Source of the DNA: an uncultured Eubacteriales bacterium
GTDB taxonomy: Bacteria; Bacillota; Clostridia; Lachnospirales; Lachnospiraceae
Direction: 5' to 3'
NCBI GenBank assembly: GCA_900321915.1
Contig: ONXW01000278.1
Coordinates: forward strand, 1 to 13,509
DNA: 13,509 nt
The notes under the pieces are model-generated. The model was not told the DNA's origin and did no database searches. It was given only the letters and a program-made list of their open reading frames with translations. Shown here in pieces: positions 1 to 5,895 of the stretch. The position numbers were made by a program, and so were the translations under genes. Position 1 is the first letter of the stretch, and every line of letters starts with the position of its first letter.

Positions 1-72
1 GGCCAGCAGCAGGCATACGGCCAGCAGCCGAATTACGGCCAGCAGCAGGCGTACGGCCAGCAGCCGAATTAC
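1..72 (+). repeat. 36-bp in-frame tandem repeat
   Basis: Two copies of a 36-bp unit (1-36 and 37-72) differ only at the third base of one Ala codon (gca versus gcg at 15 and 51). A partial third copy begins at 73 (ggccag). The unit encodes GQQQAYGQQPNY in the DUF805 protein and very likely continues to the left of the window. Such repeats can vary in copy number by slippage. Confidence 0.9.
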
Positions 73-489
73 GGCCAGCCGATGTACAGCGGCCAGGAGA
101 CGGATATCTCCTTCAAGGAGGCTGTGGAGAAGTTTTTCCGGAACTATACTAATTCCAACGGAAGGGCGAGGAGAAAGGAATACTGGTATCCTGTGCTTTT
201 CCAGCTCATTATTAATGTTGCCATCAGTATCATCGGCGTTATCCTTGGGATGACAGGGGTCGAAGCCCTGATGAAGCTGCCGACCATTCTCAGCGGAATT
301 GTGTCGCTCGCATTGCTGCTTCCCTCCATTATGGTGGGCATCCGCAGGATGCACGATATCGGAAAGAGCGGATGGTGGGTACTGATTTCCCTCGTTCCCT
401 GCGTCGGCGTCTTTATCTACATCTATTTCTGCTGCCAGGATTCCCAGCCCGGCGCAAACCAGTACGGTCCGAATCCGAAGTACGTGTGA
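1..489 (+). CDS. DUF805 family membrane protein, 5'-truncated by the window edge
   Basis: The frame is open from base 1, so the ATG at 82 is probably internal and the gene starts left of the window. The visible N-terminus is a low-complexity Gln/Gly/Tyr/Pro/Asn stretch made of a 12-residue repeat (GQQQAYGQQPNY twice). After it comes a DUF805 domain: the GRARRKEYW motif, hydrophobic segments (IINVAISIIGVILG, IVSLALLLPSIMVGI, WWVLISLVPCVGVFIYIYF), the RRMHDIGKSGWW motif and a C-terminal GANQYGPNP motif, all typical of the family. DUF805 proteins are small inner or cytoplasmic membrane proteins of unknown biochemical role; a Q/G/Y-rich cytoplasmic extension is seen in some Firmicutes members. 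A strong terminator follows, so it is transcriptionally separate from the secretion locus. The family call is firm; the function is unknown. Confidence 0.88.
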   Translation, partial: GQQQAYGQQPNYGQQQAYGQQPNYGQPMYSGQETDISFKEAVEKFFRNYTNSNGRARRKEYWYPVLFQLIINVAISIIGVILGMTGVEALMKLPTILSGIVSLALLLPSIMVGIRRMHDIGKSGWWVLISLVPCVGVFIYIYFCCQDSQPGANQYGPNPKYV

Positions 490-551
490 TCCGGAACGGG
501 GAAAAAAACTTTAAAAGGAAAACAGGACTGCAGAGCATTTCTGAAATACCG

Positions 552-578
552 GGGCTGTCATTGCTGACAGCCCTTTTT
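552..578 (+). terminator. Rho-independent terminator after the DUF805 gene
   Basis: A perfect 9-bp stem (gggctgtca, 552-560, with tgacagccc, 565-573) and a 4-nt loop ttgc are followed directly by a run of five T. It lies 63 bp past the DUF805 stop and isolates that gene from the effector operon. Confidence 0.9.
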
Positions 579-616
579 CTCTGTCAGAGGAAAGAAACAG
601 CCGCAGGCCCTTCCCG

Positions 617-684
617 GCCGTTCATCGCATTTCATTGCCCGTTCGTCGCCATTTGCCTCTTTTACCCTGCCGCGCGTCTATACT
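617..684 (+). promoter_or_regulatory. P1: putative LytTR-activated promoter of the effector operon
   Basis: Two direct-repeat half-sites, GCCGTTCAT (617-625) and CCCGTTCGT (638-646), are separated by 12 bp, so start-to-start distance is 21 bp. Each matches the published LytTR half-site pattern [TA][AC][CA]GTTN[AG][TG] at all positions except the first. A -10 hexamer TATACT (679-684) starts 41 bp after the second half-site start. The best -35 is TTGCCT (653-658) with an over-long 20-bp spacer, as in promoters that need an activator such as AgrA. The expected transcription start is near 691. The same geometry recurs before the genes at 2611 and 12790, which makes chance unlikely. Binding by the LytTR protein encoded at 10915 is inferred. 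Confidence 0.7.
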
Positions 685-723
685 GTAGACACAGAACACG
701 GAGACGCACAGAATAAACGGGCG

Positions 724-1725
724 GTGAATGAAGTGGCGATAATAAAAGCGGATATTGGAAAACTGCGGATGCTCCGGATGAAGGAGGCAGGCATAATAGC
801 CAATGTGCAGTCCAGTTACCGGGAAGTGGAAAGCATCCGGAACAAAATGCGGAACAAAGTTGCCGCGCAGCAGCATATCAACAGGAACCTTCAGACAACC
901 CTGCAGCAGCTTTCTAAGGAAGACAGGAGCCTGATGAATCTGTTTACCGCGATGGAGCAGATTATTGCGCAGTATGAGAAGACAGAGCGGAAGAACACGG
1001 CGCTCCTGAAGACAGAGTACCACGTGGATTCGATTGTCTTTGACAGCAGCGGCGGGTACGGGGGAAACCAGGGACATATGGAGGATGTGTATTACTGGGA
1101 TCCTATCCACTGCTGGGAGCTTCTGGCCGAACTGAAGGAATACTTCCCTGATATGACCATCGCGAAGGCATTTTCCTATTTCAGCAACCTGAACAATGTG
1201 GGGTGCGGTTATGTGGCCCTGGCAAATACGCTGTTTATGGAGTTTGCGGATCGGCCGGAGGAGTTCGAGCGCATATTCGGGTACCCGATGTACAAAAACG
1301 GCGACCTGAATTATGACCGGCTGATACTGGACATCTTCGCGACAACCGACAAGGCAAATATCAATGACGGGTCGAACGGGATGCCGCAGGGCACGCTGGA
1401 TGCTTCCAGGTCCGCTATCATGCAGAATTTCCTGAAGGACAAGGGAATATCTGTTTCCACCGAGGCAAATGTAAATGTGAACGAACACAACTTCCGGAGC
1501 ATCACCGAGAACGGCGGATATGTAATCCTGGGCTACCGGAACGGGAATATGTACGATGAGAACGGAAAGGCCCACCACATAAACGGCGGACACGCCATCA
1601 CCGTGACCGGCGTGACGGGGGACGGCCGGTATATCGTTTCCAGCTGGGGGAAAAAGTATTATATCAATGCCTCCGACATCGGGGACGACGATACTTTTAT
1701 GGTATTTCATTACAGCAAAAAGTAA
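724..1725 (+). CDS. Predicted T7SS effector: helical N-terminal module plus papain-like cysteine peptidase
   Basis: The protein has 333 residues. Residues about 1-97 are hydrophilic, helical and coiled-coil-like, with no signal peptide, and align with the small protein encoded at 12790 (shared E/I/R-N pattern near 34-40 and Y84, E88, N91, LL94-95). Residues about 150-333 look like a papain/C39-like peptidase: Cys161 in NVGCGYVALAN, His290 in GGHAITVTGV and a C-terminal VSSWGKKYYI segment. In classical papain the last motif is NSWG with a catalytic Asn; here that position is Ser306, so the third catalytic residue is uncertain. The N-terminal module suggests a T7SS-exported toxin or processing enzyme. 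The GTG at 724 has no clear ribosome site; GTG 733 is an in-frame alternative. The gene at 1744 follows after 18 bp and is probably co-transcribed. The peptidase fold is likely; secretion is inferred from context. Confidence 0.72.
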   Translation: MNEVAIIKADIGKLRMLRMKEAGIIANVQSSYREVESIRNKMRNKVAAQQHINRNLQTTLQQLSKEDRSLMNLFTAMEQIIAQYEKTERKNTALLKTEYHVDSIVFDSSGGYGGNQGHMEDVYYWDPIHCWELLAELKEYFPDMTIAKAFSYFSNLNNVGCGYVALANTLFMEFADRPEEFERIFGYPMYKNGDLNYDRLILDIFATTDKANINDGSNGMPQGTLDASRSAIMQNFLKDKGISVSTEANVNVNEHNFRSITENGGYVILGYRNGNMYDENGKAHHINGGHAITVTGVTGDGRYIVSSWGKKYYINASDIGDDDTFMVFHYSKK

Positions 1726-1743
1726 GGCGGAAAGGATGTTTCA

Positions 1744-2418
1744 ATGAATAATCTGATTAAAAGCGCTTTTGAAAAAATGCCGCTTCCATCCGTGGAAGAG
1801 GTTGTCAGGCAGGCGCGGGAAGAGCCGGTCCTGTTCCCGGATGCGGGTGCAGTCACAGAGGAGTGGATCCGTCTCTCCCAGTCCTATCTGGTCCTGTTCG
1901 GCAGATGGTTCCTGAAGGAGACAGGCCTGGACCGCCTGGATGAGAGAGTGTCCGCGGAGGGGATAAGACCTGCTTCCGAAGAACAGAAGGGATTCTACCA
2001 GAAGTACGACAGGCTGGGCCTCCGGTACTTTTACCTGCGGTGCTGGGCAAGGATTGAGCGCCTGGAAGGGGAGGAAACGGAGCTTCTTAAAAAGTACCTG
2101 GAAGAAGAGCCGGGGGAGGAATCGGACAGGTTTCTTGAGCGCACCTTTGCTGCGGTCATGGCGGTCTGTCCCGAAGAACCTTACACCGTCTTCGAGCCGA
2201 AAATGACCCTGCACAGGGATTACAGCATTGAAGGGGCACAGATTCCGCTGGCAATGAGAACGGTTGCGGATTTTGCCCCGGACGGGTCCCTCCGGTCCGA
2301 GGCGGAAGAAGAGAAAAGGATACGCCTTGCCGGCAGCATTCTCCGCCAGCTGGACAGCGCCCTGTCAGGGGATCTGGGGTGCGGGGTGCGTACGGCGGCT
2401 GAGCTCTTTGAGAATTGA
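1744..2418 (+). CDS. Unrecognised 224-aa protein, candidate immunity protein or chaperone for the effector
   Basis: I do not recognise a named family. The protein is soluble, acidic and mostly helical by composition, with many Glu/Arg/Leu and no signal peptide or membrane segment. It has a helical N-terminal half (for example YFYLRCWARIERLEGEE) and a charged C-terminal part ending GCGVRTAAELFEN. A GGAAAGGA ribosome site (1729-1736) lies 7 nt before the ATG. It sits 18 bp after the peptidase gene and is the last gene of that short operon, the usual place for an immunity protein or dedicated chaperone of a T7SS toxin. A cytoplasmic immunity role would require a target that acts inside cells. 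The pairing rests on gene order only. Confidence 0.6.
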   Translation: MNNLIKSAFEKMPLPSVEEVVRQAREEPVLFPDAGAVTEEWIRLSQSYLVLFGRWFLKETGLDRLDERVSAEGIRPASEEQKGFYQKYDRLGLRYFYLRCWARIERLEGEETELLKKYLEEEPGEESDRFLERTFAAVMAVCPEEPYTVFEPKMTLHRDYSIEGAQIPLAMRTVADFAPDGSLRSEAEEEKRIRLAGSILRQLDSALSGDLGCGVRTAAELFEN

Positions 2419-2443
2419 CGAACAGGGGATATCTGTATAAAAT
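2415..2443 (+). promoter_or_regulatory. Putative housekeeping sigma-A promoter before the WXG100 genes
   Basis: TTGACG (2415-2420, overlapping the stop codon of the upstream gene), a 17-bp spacer and TAAAAT (2438-2443) form a near-consensus sigma-A promoter. Transcription would start near 2450, giving a leader of about 160 nt that runs through the LytTR-type repeats at 2475-2504. It could be fortuitous, but both hexamers and the spacing are good. Confidence 0.55.
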
Positions 2444-2474
2444 GGTATTTAAATGGTTCTGAAATAAGCAATCT

Positions 2475-2542
2475 GCAGTTCATCCTTTTTAAACGACCAT
2501 TCGTCAGATTTATCCGGTAAAAAGAAAAACAGGTGATAAGAT
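2475..2542 (+). promoter_or_regulatory. P2: putative LytTR-activated promoter of the WXG100 genes
   Basis: Half-sites GCAGTTCAT (2475-2483) and ACCATTCGT (2496-2504) are 21 bp apart start to start. Each differs from the LytTR half-site pattern at one position (the first G, and A for the G of GTT). A TAAGAT -10 (2537-2542) starts 41 bp after the second half-site and carries an upstream TGa extended -10 element (2534-2536). No good -35 is present. Transcription would start near 2549, leaving a leader of about 60 nt before the ATG at 2611. Geometry is identical to P1 and P3. Confidence 0.65.
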
Positions 2543-2610
2543 AAAGTCACAACAAACAAATACAAAAACAAACACGAAAAACAAAGTGTTAAAAACAGGA
2601 GGAATGAAAG

Positions 2611-2910
2611 ATGGCAGAGATTAAAGTGAAATCCAGTGAGCTGAAGAGCAAGGCTGAGACCCTTACCCAGCTGAACAGCAAGTTCCGCCAGGAGGTCCAG
2701 AAGATGGTACAGTACGAGTCCGAGCTGGCCGGCATGTGGGAGGGCGACGCGCAGCAGGCTTTCCGCAGGGCATTTAACACGGACAAGGCAAAGATGGACA
2801 CCTTCGCATCCACCATCGACAAATATATCCAGGCGCTCCGGACAGACGCAGGCATCTACGAGCAGGCAGAAGGCAGGGCGGTACAGATTGGAACAACCCG
2901 GAAGAGCTGA
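2611..2910 (+). CDS. WXG100 family T7SS substrate (EsxA-like)
   Basis: This 99-residue protein has the WXG100 layout: two helices joined by a WxG turn (Trp43-Glu-Gly45) and a C-terminal YxxxE export signal (Tyr83 to Glu87) near the end of helix 2. There is no signal peptide or membrane segment, and the length is normal for the family. A consensus AGGAGG (2597-2602) lies 8 nt before the ATG, as expected for an abundant small substrate. Members form helical-hairpin dimers and leave through the EssC-driven channel, where they also act as co-dependent partners for larger substrates. It is followed 113 bp later by a second, diverged WXG100 gene, so the two may form a heterodimer or separate homodimers. 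The family is clear; the partner choice is not visible. Confidence 0.95.
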   Translation: MAEIKVKSSELKSKAETLTQLNSKFRQEVQKMVQYESELAGMWEGDAQQAFRRAFNTDKAKMDTFASTIDKYIQALRTDAGIYEQAEGRAVQIGTTRKS

Positions 2911-3023
2911 TATTTCCGGATAAGCGCAGCAAAGATAAACGAAAGATGAATCAGAGGATTCAGGAACAGACAAATCAGTTTTGAAAACAGGTAAAACATT
3001 CAGATAGAGAAAAGGAGAATACT

Positions 3024-3338
3024 ATGAACGCTAATTTAAGAGTAACCCCCGAGAAGCTTAAAGCAAAATCCCAGCAGTTTGCAGCATGTGACAGCCAGGT
3101 ACAGAGCCTCACAAGACAGATGCTCGATATCATCAACCAGCTGAGAGGCACATGGCAGGGCGAAGGCGCTACCGGTTACTACAACAAGCTGAACGCGATG
3201 AACGCCGATATGCAGAAGCTTCACAGAATGATTCAGGAGCACACCACCGACCTGAACGAGATTGCAACCACTTACCAGAAGGGTGAACAGCAGGCAGTCC
3301 AGACGGCAGCAGCCCTCAAGACCAGCGGAATCGCGTAA
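3024..3338 (+). CDS. WXG100 family T7SS substrate (second, EsxB-like position)
   Basis: This 104-residue protein has the WXG100 helix-turn-helix form, with WQG at Trp44-Gly46 and YxxxE at Tyr84-Glu88, followed by a short Ala/Gln-rich tail. The N-terminal NLRVTPEKLKAK segment resembles the start of the truncated gene at 13484 (MAITLRVT), suggesting paralogues. AAGGAG (3012-3017) lies 6 nt before the ATG. It shares the locus and probably the transcript with the WXG100 gene at 2611. The 113-bp gap between them shows no convincing terminator or LytTR repeat. It is the last small substrate gene before the machinery genes, which begin after a hairpin. Confidence 0.94.
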   Translation: MNANLRVTPEKLKAKSQQFAACDSQVQSLTRQMLDIINQLRGTWQGEGATGYYNKLNAMNADMQKLHRMIQEHTTDLNEIATTYQKGEQQAVQTAAALKTSGIA

Positions 3339-3372
3339 GCGGAAAAGCCAAAAGAATAATAACGATGAAATC

Positions 3373-3401
3373 CTCCCGGAGCATCCAGTATGCTTCGGGA
3401 G
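3373..3401 (+). promoter_or_regulatory. 12-bp-stem hairpin without U-tract between substrate and machinery genes
   Basis: Left arm ctcccggagcat (3373-3384) pairs with atgcttcgggag (3390-3401) over a 5-nt loop, with a single G-T wobble. What follows is tgaatgtgat, not a T run, so it is not a standard intrinsic terminator. I infer a partial terminator, an RNA-processing site, or a 3' stabiliser that lets WXG100 mRNA outnumber the downstream mRNA. Confidence 0.75.
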
Positions 3402-3443
3402 TGAATGTGATCTGAGACAGTGAGAGGGAAGGAGCCGATGACG

Positions 3444-4637
3444 ATGCGTTTGATTCTCGGAGATACGGATATCCGTTACCTGGAACGGATGAAACAGTGG
3501 ATCACACGGGATTACGGCGCGGAGATCCTGGTAAGTACCTTCTCCGACCGGGATTCCCTGATGCGCTCCCTGCGCAGGGACGGAGCCGACCTGGTGCTGG
3601 CGGACAGATCCCTCATTCCCGACCTGTCGGCACTGCGGGCCGCGGGAGCGGGATCGGCAGCGTTCCTCGGGGAAGAGGACGGGACGGACAGCATGACCGG
3701 GGAGCGGGTGGTCGGCAAGTATAAAAGAATGGATATTTTTGCCGATACCGTCCGGGAGCTTGCCGGGCCATCCGGGAGGAAATCCCCGGATACGGACGCG
3801 GCAGCCGGATGGACGGACAACGCTCCGGGTGCAGGCATAGCTTCGGCATCCGTTCCGGGAGGTATCCGCGGGGACAGCCTGAGAACCGTGATACTGGACG
3901 AGTACGGCCCGGCGGAGGATGCGGCGGGACGCACGTCCTCCCGCGTGATTGCGGTCACATCTTTTTCCGGGGGAACCGGGGTGACGACCGTCGCGTCGGC
4001 TCTCGCACGGAACCTGCAGGGGGACGGGCTGGAAACCATGTACCTGAACCTGGAGCTTGTGAACAGCGCGCAGGACCTGTTCCGGGGAGGCGGTACCGGC
4101 ACCCTGTACGATGCGCTGGAAATCATACGGTCCGGCGATCCCGAACCGGCGCCGCAGATACGGAGAATTCTCTGCAGGACTTCAGACGGGACAGCCTTTT
4201 TCCGTGGCAGCGGGGACAGGGCAAACCTTCCCAATACATCCGGGGAAGAGCTGGCTTCGCTCATCACGGCCCTCAGGTACAGCGGGATATTTTCCTATAT
4301 CGTCGTTGACCTGAATTATACGGGCCTTCCCAGGGATATGCACGTGCTGGACTGCGCGGACACCATCCTCGCGGTGGATGACGGGACACAGACTGCAAAC
4401 CGGAAGCTCCGGAGCGTCCTGAATATCCTGGATTACATGGCGAGAGAAACCGGCATCGATTTCCGCAGCCGGATGAAAATCCTGTACAACAGGTTCAGCA
4501 GCAGCAAATCCAGCAGCGAGGCGGAAGCTTCGATCACGGCGGTTCCGGGGAAAATCCCGCCGGTCATGCACGCGACAACGGAGGAGATAGTTTCGTATCT
4601 TGCGGCAAAGTCTGACATTATCCGGAAGATTCGGTAG
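3444..4637 (+). CDS. Receiver-like plus CpaE/TadZ-type ATPase-fold protein
   Basis: With the ATG at 3444 the protein has 397 residues. GGAG at 3431-3434 sits 9 nt upstream; ATG 3438 and GTG 3420 are in-frame alternatives. Residues about 1-110 resemble a response-regulator receiver fold, with a beta-strand/Asp segment DLVLADRSLIPD. A disordered Gly/Ala/Pro-rich linker follows. Residues about 169-397 are a ParA/MinD-like (SIMIBI) domain of the CpaE/TadZ type. The P-loop reads FSGGTGVTT, with Val180 where the nucleotide-contacting Lys of GKT is expected, as in some atypical CpaE/TadZ proteins. A later YIVVDLNY strand supplies the Walker B Asp289. CpaE/TadZ proteins place pilus or secretion machinery at cell sites; a similar positioning role for the T7SS is inferred. 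ATP hydrolysis is doubtful without the Lys. Confidence 0.75.
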   Translation: MRLILGDTDIRYLERMKQWITRDYGAEILVSTFSDRDSLMRSLRRDGADLVLADRSLIPDLSALRAAGAGSAAFLGEEDGTDSMTGERVVGKYKRMDIFADTVRELAGPSGRKSPDTDAAAGWTDNAPGAGIASASVPGGIRGDSLRTVILDEYGPAEDAAGRTSSRVIAVTSFSGGTGVTTVASALARNLQGDGLETMYLNLELVNSAQDLFRGGGTGTLYDALEIIRSGDPEPAPQIRRILCRTSDGTAFFRGSGDRANLPNTSGEELASLITALRYSGIFSYIVVDLNYTGLPRDMHVLDCADTILAVDDGTQTANRKLRSVLNILDYMARETGIDFRSRMKILYNRFSSSKSSSEAEASITAVPGKIPPVMHATTEEIVSYLAAKSDIIRKIR

Positions 4638-4682
4638 CCCTCAGAGATACGAAAGAAAAGGGAACTGTCAAAGGAGAGAGAA

Positions 4683-5243
4683 ATGGCACGATTTGCACTG
4701 GAAAACAGGGAGGACGGCAGCTGGTTCGTCTGCGTCGCGGAGCGGGGGGAGAGCATTGATTCCTTCTCCCTCGGCATGCTGAGGAACAACAGCATCCCCG
4801 GCCTGCCCGGTCCCGTGAAGACGGAGGAAAACGGATCCGCGGTACTGATGTACCCCCTCGGGAAGAAAAGGCCTGTGCAGGAGCTGTTCCGGAAACCGGC
4901 AGACCGGAATACGGTTATGAGTATCATGGAACAGTTCGCTGAAACCCTGCAGGAGGCGGACAGGTACATGCTTCCGGAGGACGGATTCCTGCTGCAGCCG
5001 CGGATGATGTTCGCGGACCCGGATACCATGGAGCTCTCCATGATTTACCTGCCGCTTACCGGATTCCGCAATAAGCTCACTGCAGTGAAGTGCCTCAGGA
5101 GACTCCTCGGGAACGGGATTTACCTGGAGTCCGAGGAAACCTCCTACGTGGCGGGGATACTGAATCTCCTGAACCGCGAAAAGGAGTTTTCCGCGCGTGT
5201 TTTCGGCGAGCAGCTGCGTATCCTGAAAGACCGGCAGAGGTGA
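4683..5243 (+). CDS. Soluble DUF6382-like / EssB-like cytoplasmic domain protein
   Basis: This 186-residue protein has no signal peptide or membrane helix. Its pattern of alternating strands and helices, with a central YMLPEDGFLLQPRMMF and MELSMIYLPLTGF region, resembles the DUF6382 domain found in front of FHA domains in Clostridia and, more loosely, the pseudokinase-like cytoplasmic part of EssB/YukC. That assignment is from pattern memory and is tentative. AAGGAG (4671-4676) lies 6 nt before the ATG. The next gene, a membrane-FHA protein, starts 5 bp after the stop, so translation is probably coupled. Together the two look like a DUF6382-FHA protein split into two chains. A role as a cytoplasmic adaptor next to EssC is inferred. 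Confidence 0.55.
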   Translation: MARFALENREDGSWFVCVAERGESIDSFSLGMLRNNSIPGLPGPVKTEENGSAVLMYPLGKKRPVQELFRKPADRNTVMSIMEQFAETLQEADRYMLPEDGFLLQPRMMFADPDTMELSMIYLPLTGFRNKLTAVKCLRRLLGNGIYLESEETSYVAGILNLLNREKEFSARVFGEQLRILKDRQR

Positions 5244-5248
5244 CAGGT

Positions 5249-5845
5249 ATGGAGAAAACAGGATTATTTTCTATGGTTCCGGTGTGGGGATGGCCTGTCC
5301 TTGCGGTCCTCCTTTTTCTTGTGGTCTTTGCGGTCCATCAGGTGAGGAAGCGCGGGAAACAGAGGAAGAAGATGGAAGAGCTTGCCTATCTCAAACGGAG
5401 GGATGAAGCTCTCTCGAACGCGCTCAGGAACCCGGTGATGGGTACAGACGGCTATAGGGATATGAATGAGAAGCCCCTGGAAGTCCGCTGGGAAGAAAAA
5501 GTCGTGTACAACGGGAGGAACAGCGGGCCCGCCTGGATGATTGAGCTGACGGAGCTCACGGAGTACGCCCGCAGGAAATATGTATTCCGCCTGGACCAGT
5601 TCATCACACTCGGAAGCGCGGAGAACAACACTCTCGTCCTGGCGCGGGAGGGGGTGGCACCGGTCCACTGTGAGATATTTGCAGCGGGGAACAGGGTATG
5701 CCTCCGCAGCCGGTCCGGCGTAAATACGCTGCTTCAGAGAAAAAAACGGCAGATTCTTGTGGGCAATGAGGGGATCATGCTGCATGACGGGGACATGATG
5801 CGCCTGGGAACAGCCGCCCTGGAGATAAGGATCTTCCGGGCATGA
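5249..5845 (+). CDS. Single-pass membrane protein with a degenerate cytoplasmic FHA domain
   Basis: The chosen ATG at 5249 is preceded by AGAGG (5236-5240) with 8-nt spacing and gives 198 residues. A longer open frame upstream only overlaps the previous gene. Residues about 10-29 form one hydrophobic helix followed by a Lys/Arg cluster (RKRGKQRKK), which predicts a cytoplasmic C-terminus. Residues about 111-197 are FHA-like: FRLDQFITLG, VAPVHCEI, LHDGDMMRLG. The phosphothreonine-contacting residues look lost. The usual Gly-Arg is Gly122-Ser123, the SxxH is Ala137-P-V-His140, and no Asn-Gly pair is evident. It may therefore act as a phosphorylation-independent docking module. Its place directly before essC and after the DUF6382-like gene points to a structural subunit of the T7SS membrane complex. 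Confidence 0.8.
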   Translation: MEKTGLFSMVPVWGWPVLAVLLFLVVFAVHQVRKRGKQRKKMEELAYLKRRDEALSNALRNPVMGTDGYRDMNEKPLEVRWEEKVVYNGRNSGPAWMIELTELTEYARRKYVFRLDQFITLGSAENNTLVLAREGVAPVHCEIFAAGNRVCLRSRSGVNTLLQRKKRQILVGNEGIMLHDGDMMRLGTAALEIRIFRA

Positions 5846-5895
5846 TAAGGCCGTCGGGAAACAGGAGACTACAGTAAAGTCCGGGAAGGCAGGAT

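Noticed and set aside
372..716. Plus-strand 114-codon open frame
   Set aside because: It overlaps the DUF805 gene in another frame and runs through the terminator and the P1 promoter; the product looks like random Arg-rich sequence.
622..1710. Minus-strand 362-codon open frame
   Set aside because: It is antisense to the peptidase effector and the P1 promoter, shows no family signature and lacks a plausible ribosome site. The plus-strand frame has peptidase motifs.
2911..3023. LytTR repeat or separate promoter between the two WXG100 genes
   Set aside because: The A-rich gap contains no half-site pair with 21-bp spacing and no convincing -35/-10 pair; shared transcription is simpler.
3420..3443. 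GTG start at 3420 for the CpaE-like protein
   Set aside because: The ribosome site GGAG at 3431-3434 lies downstream of this GTG and fits ATG 3444 (or 3438) instead.
5090..5248. N-terminal extension of the FHA protein
   Set aside because: It overlaps the previous gene in another frame, reads as low-quality Arg/Pro-rich sequence, and the ATG at 5249 has a proper ribosome site and is followed directly by the membrane helix.
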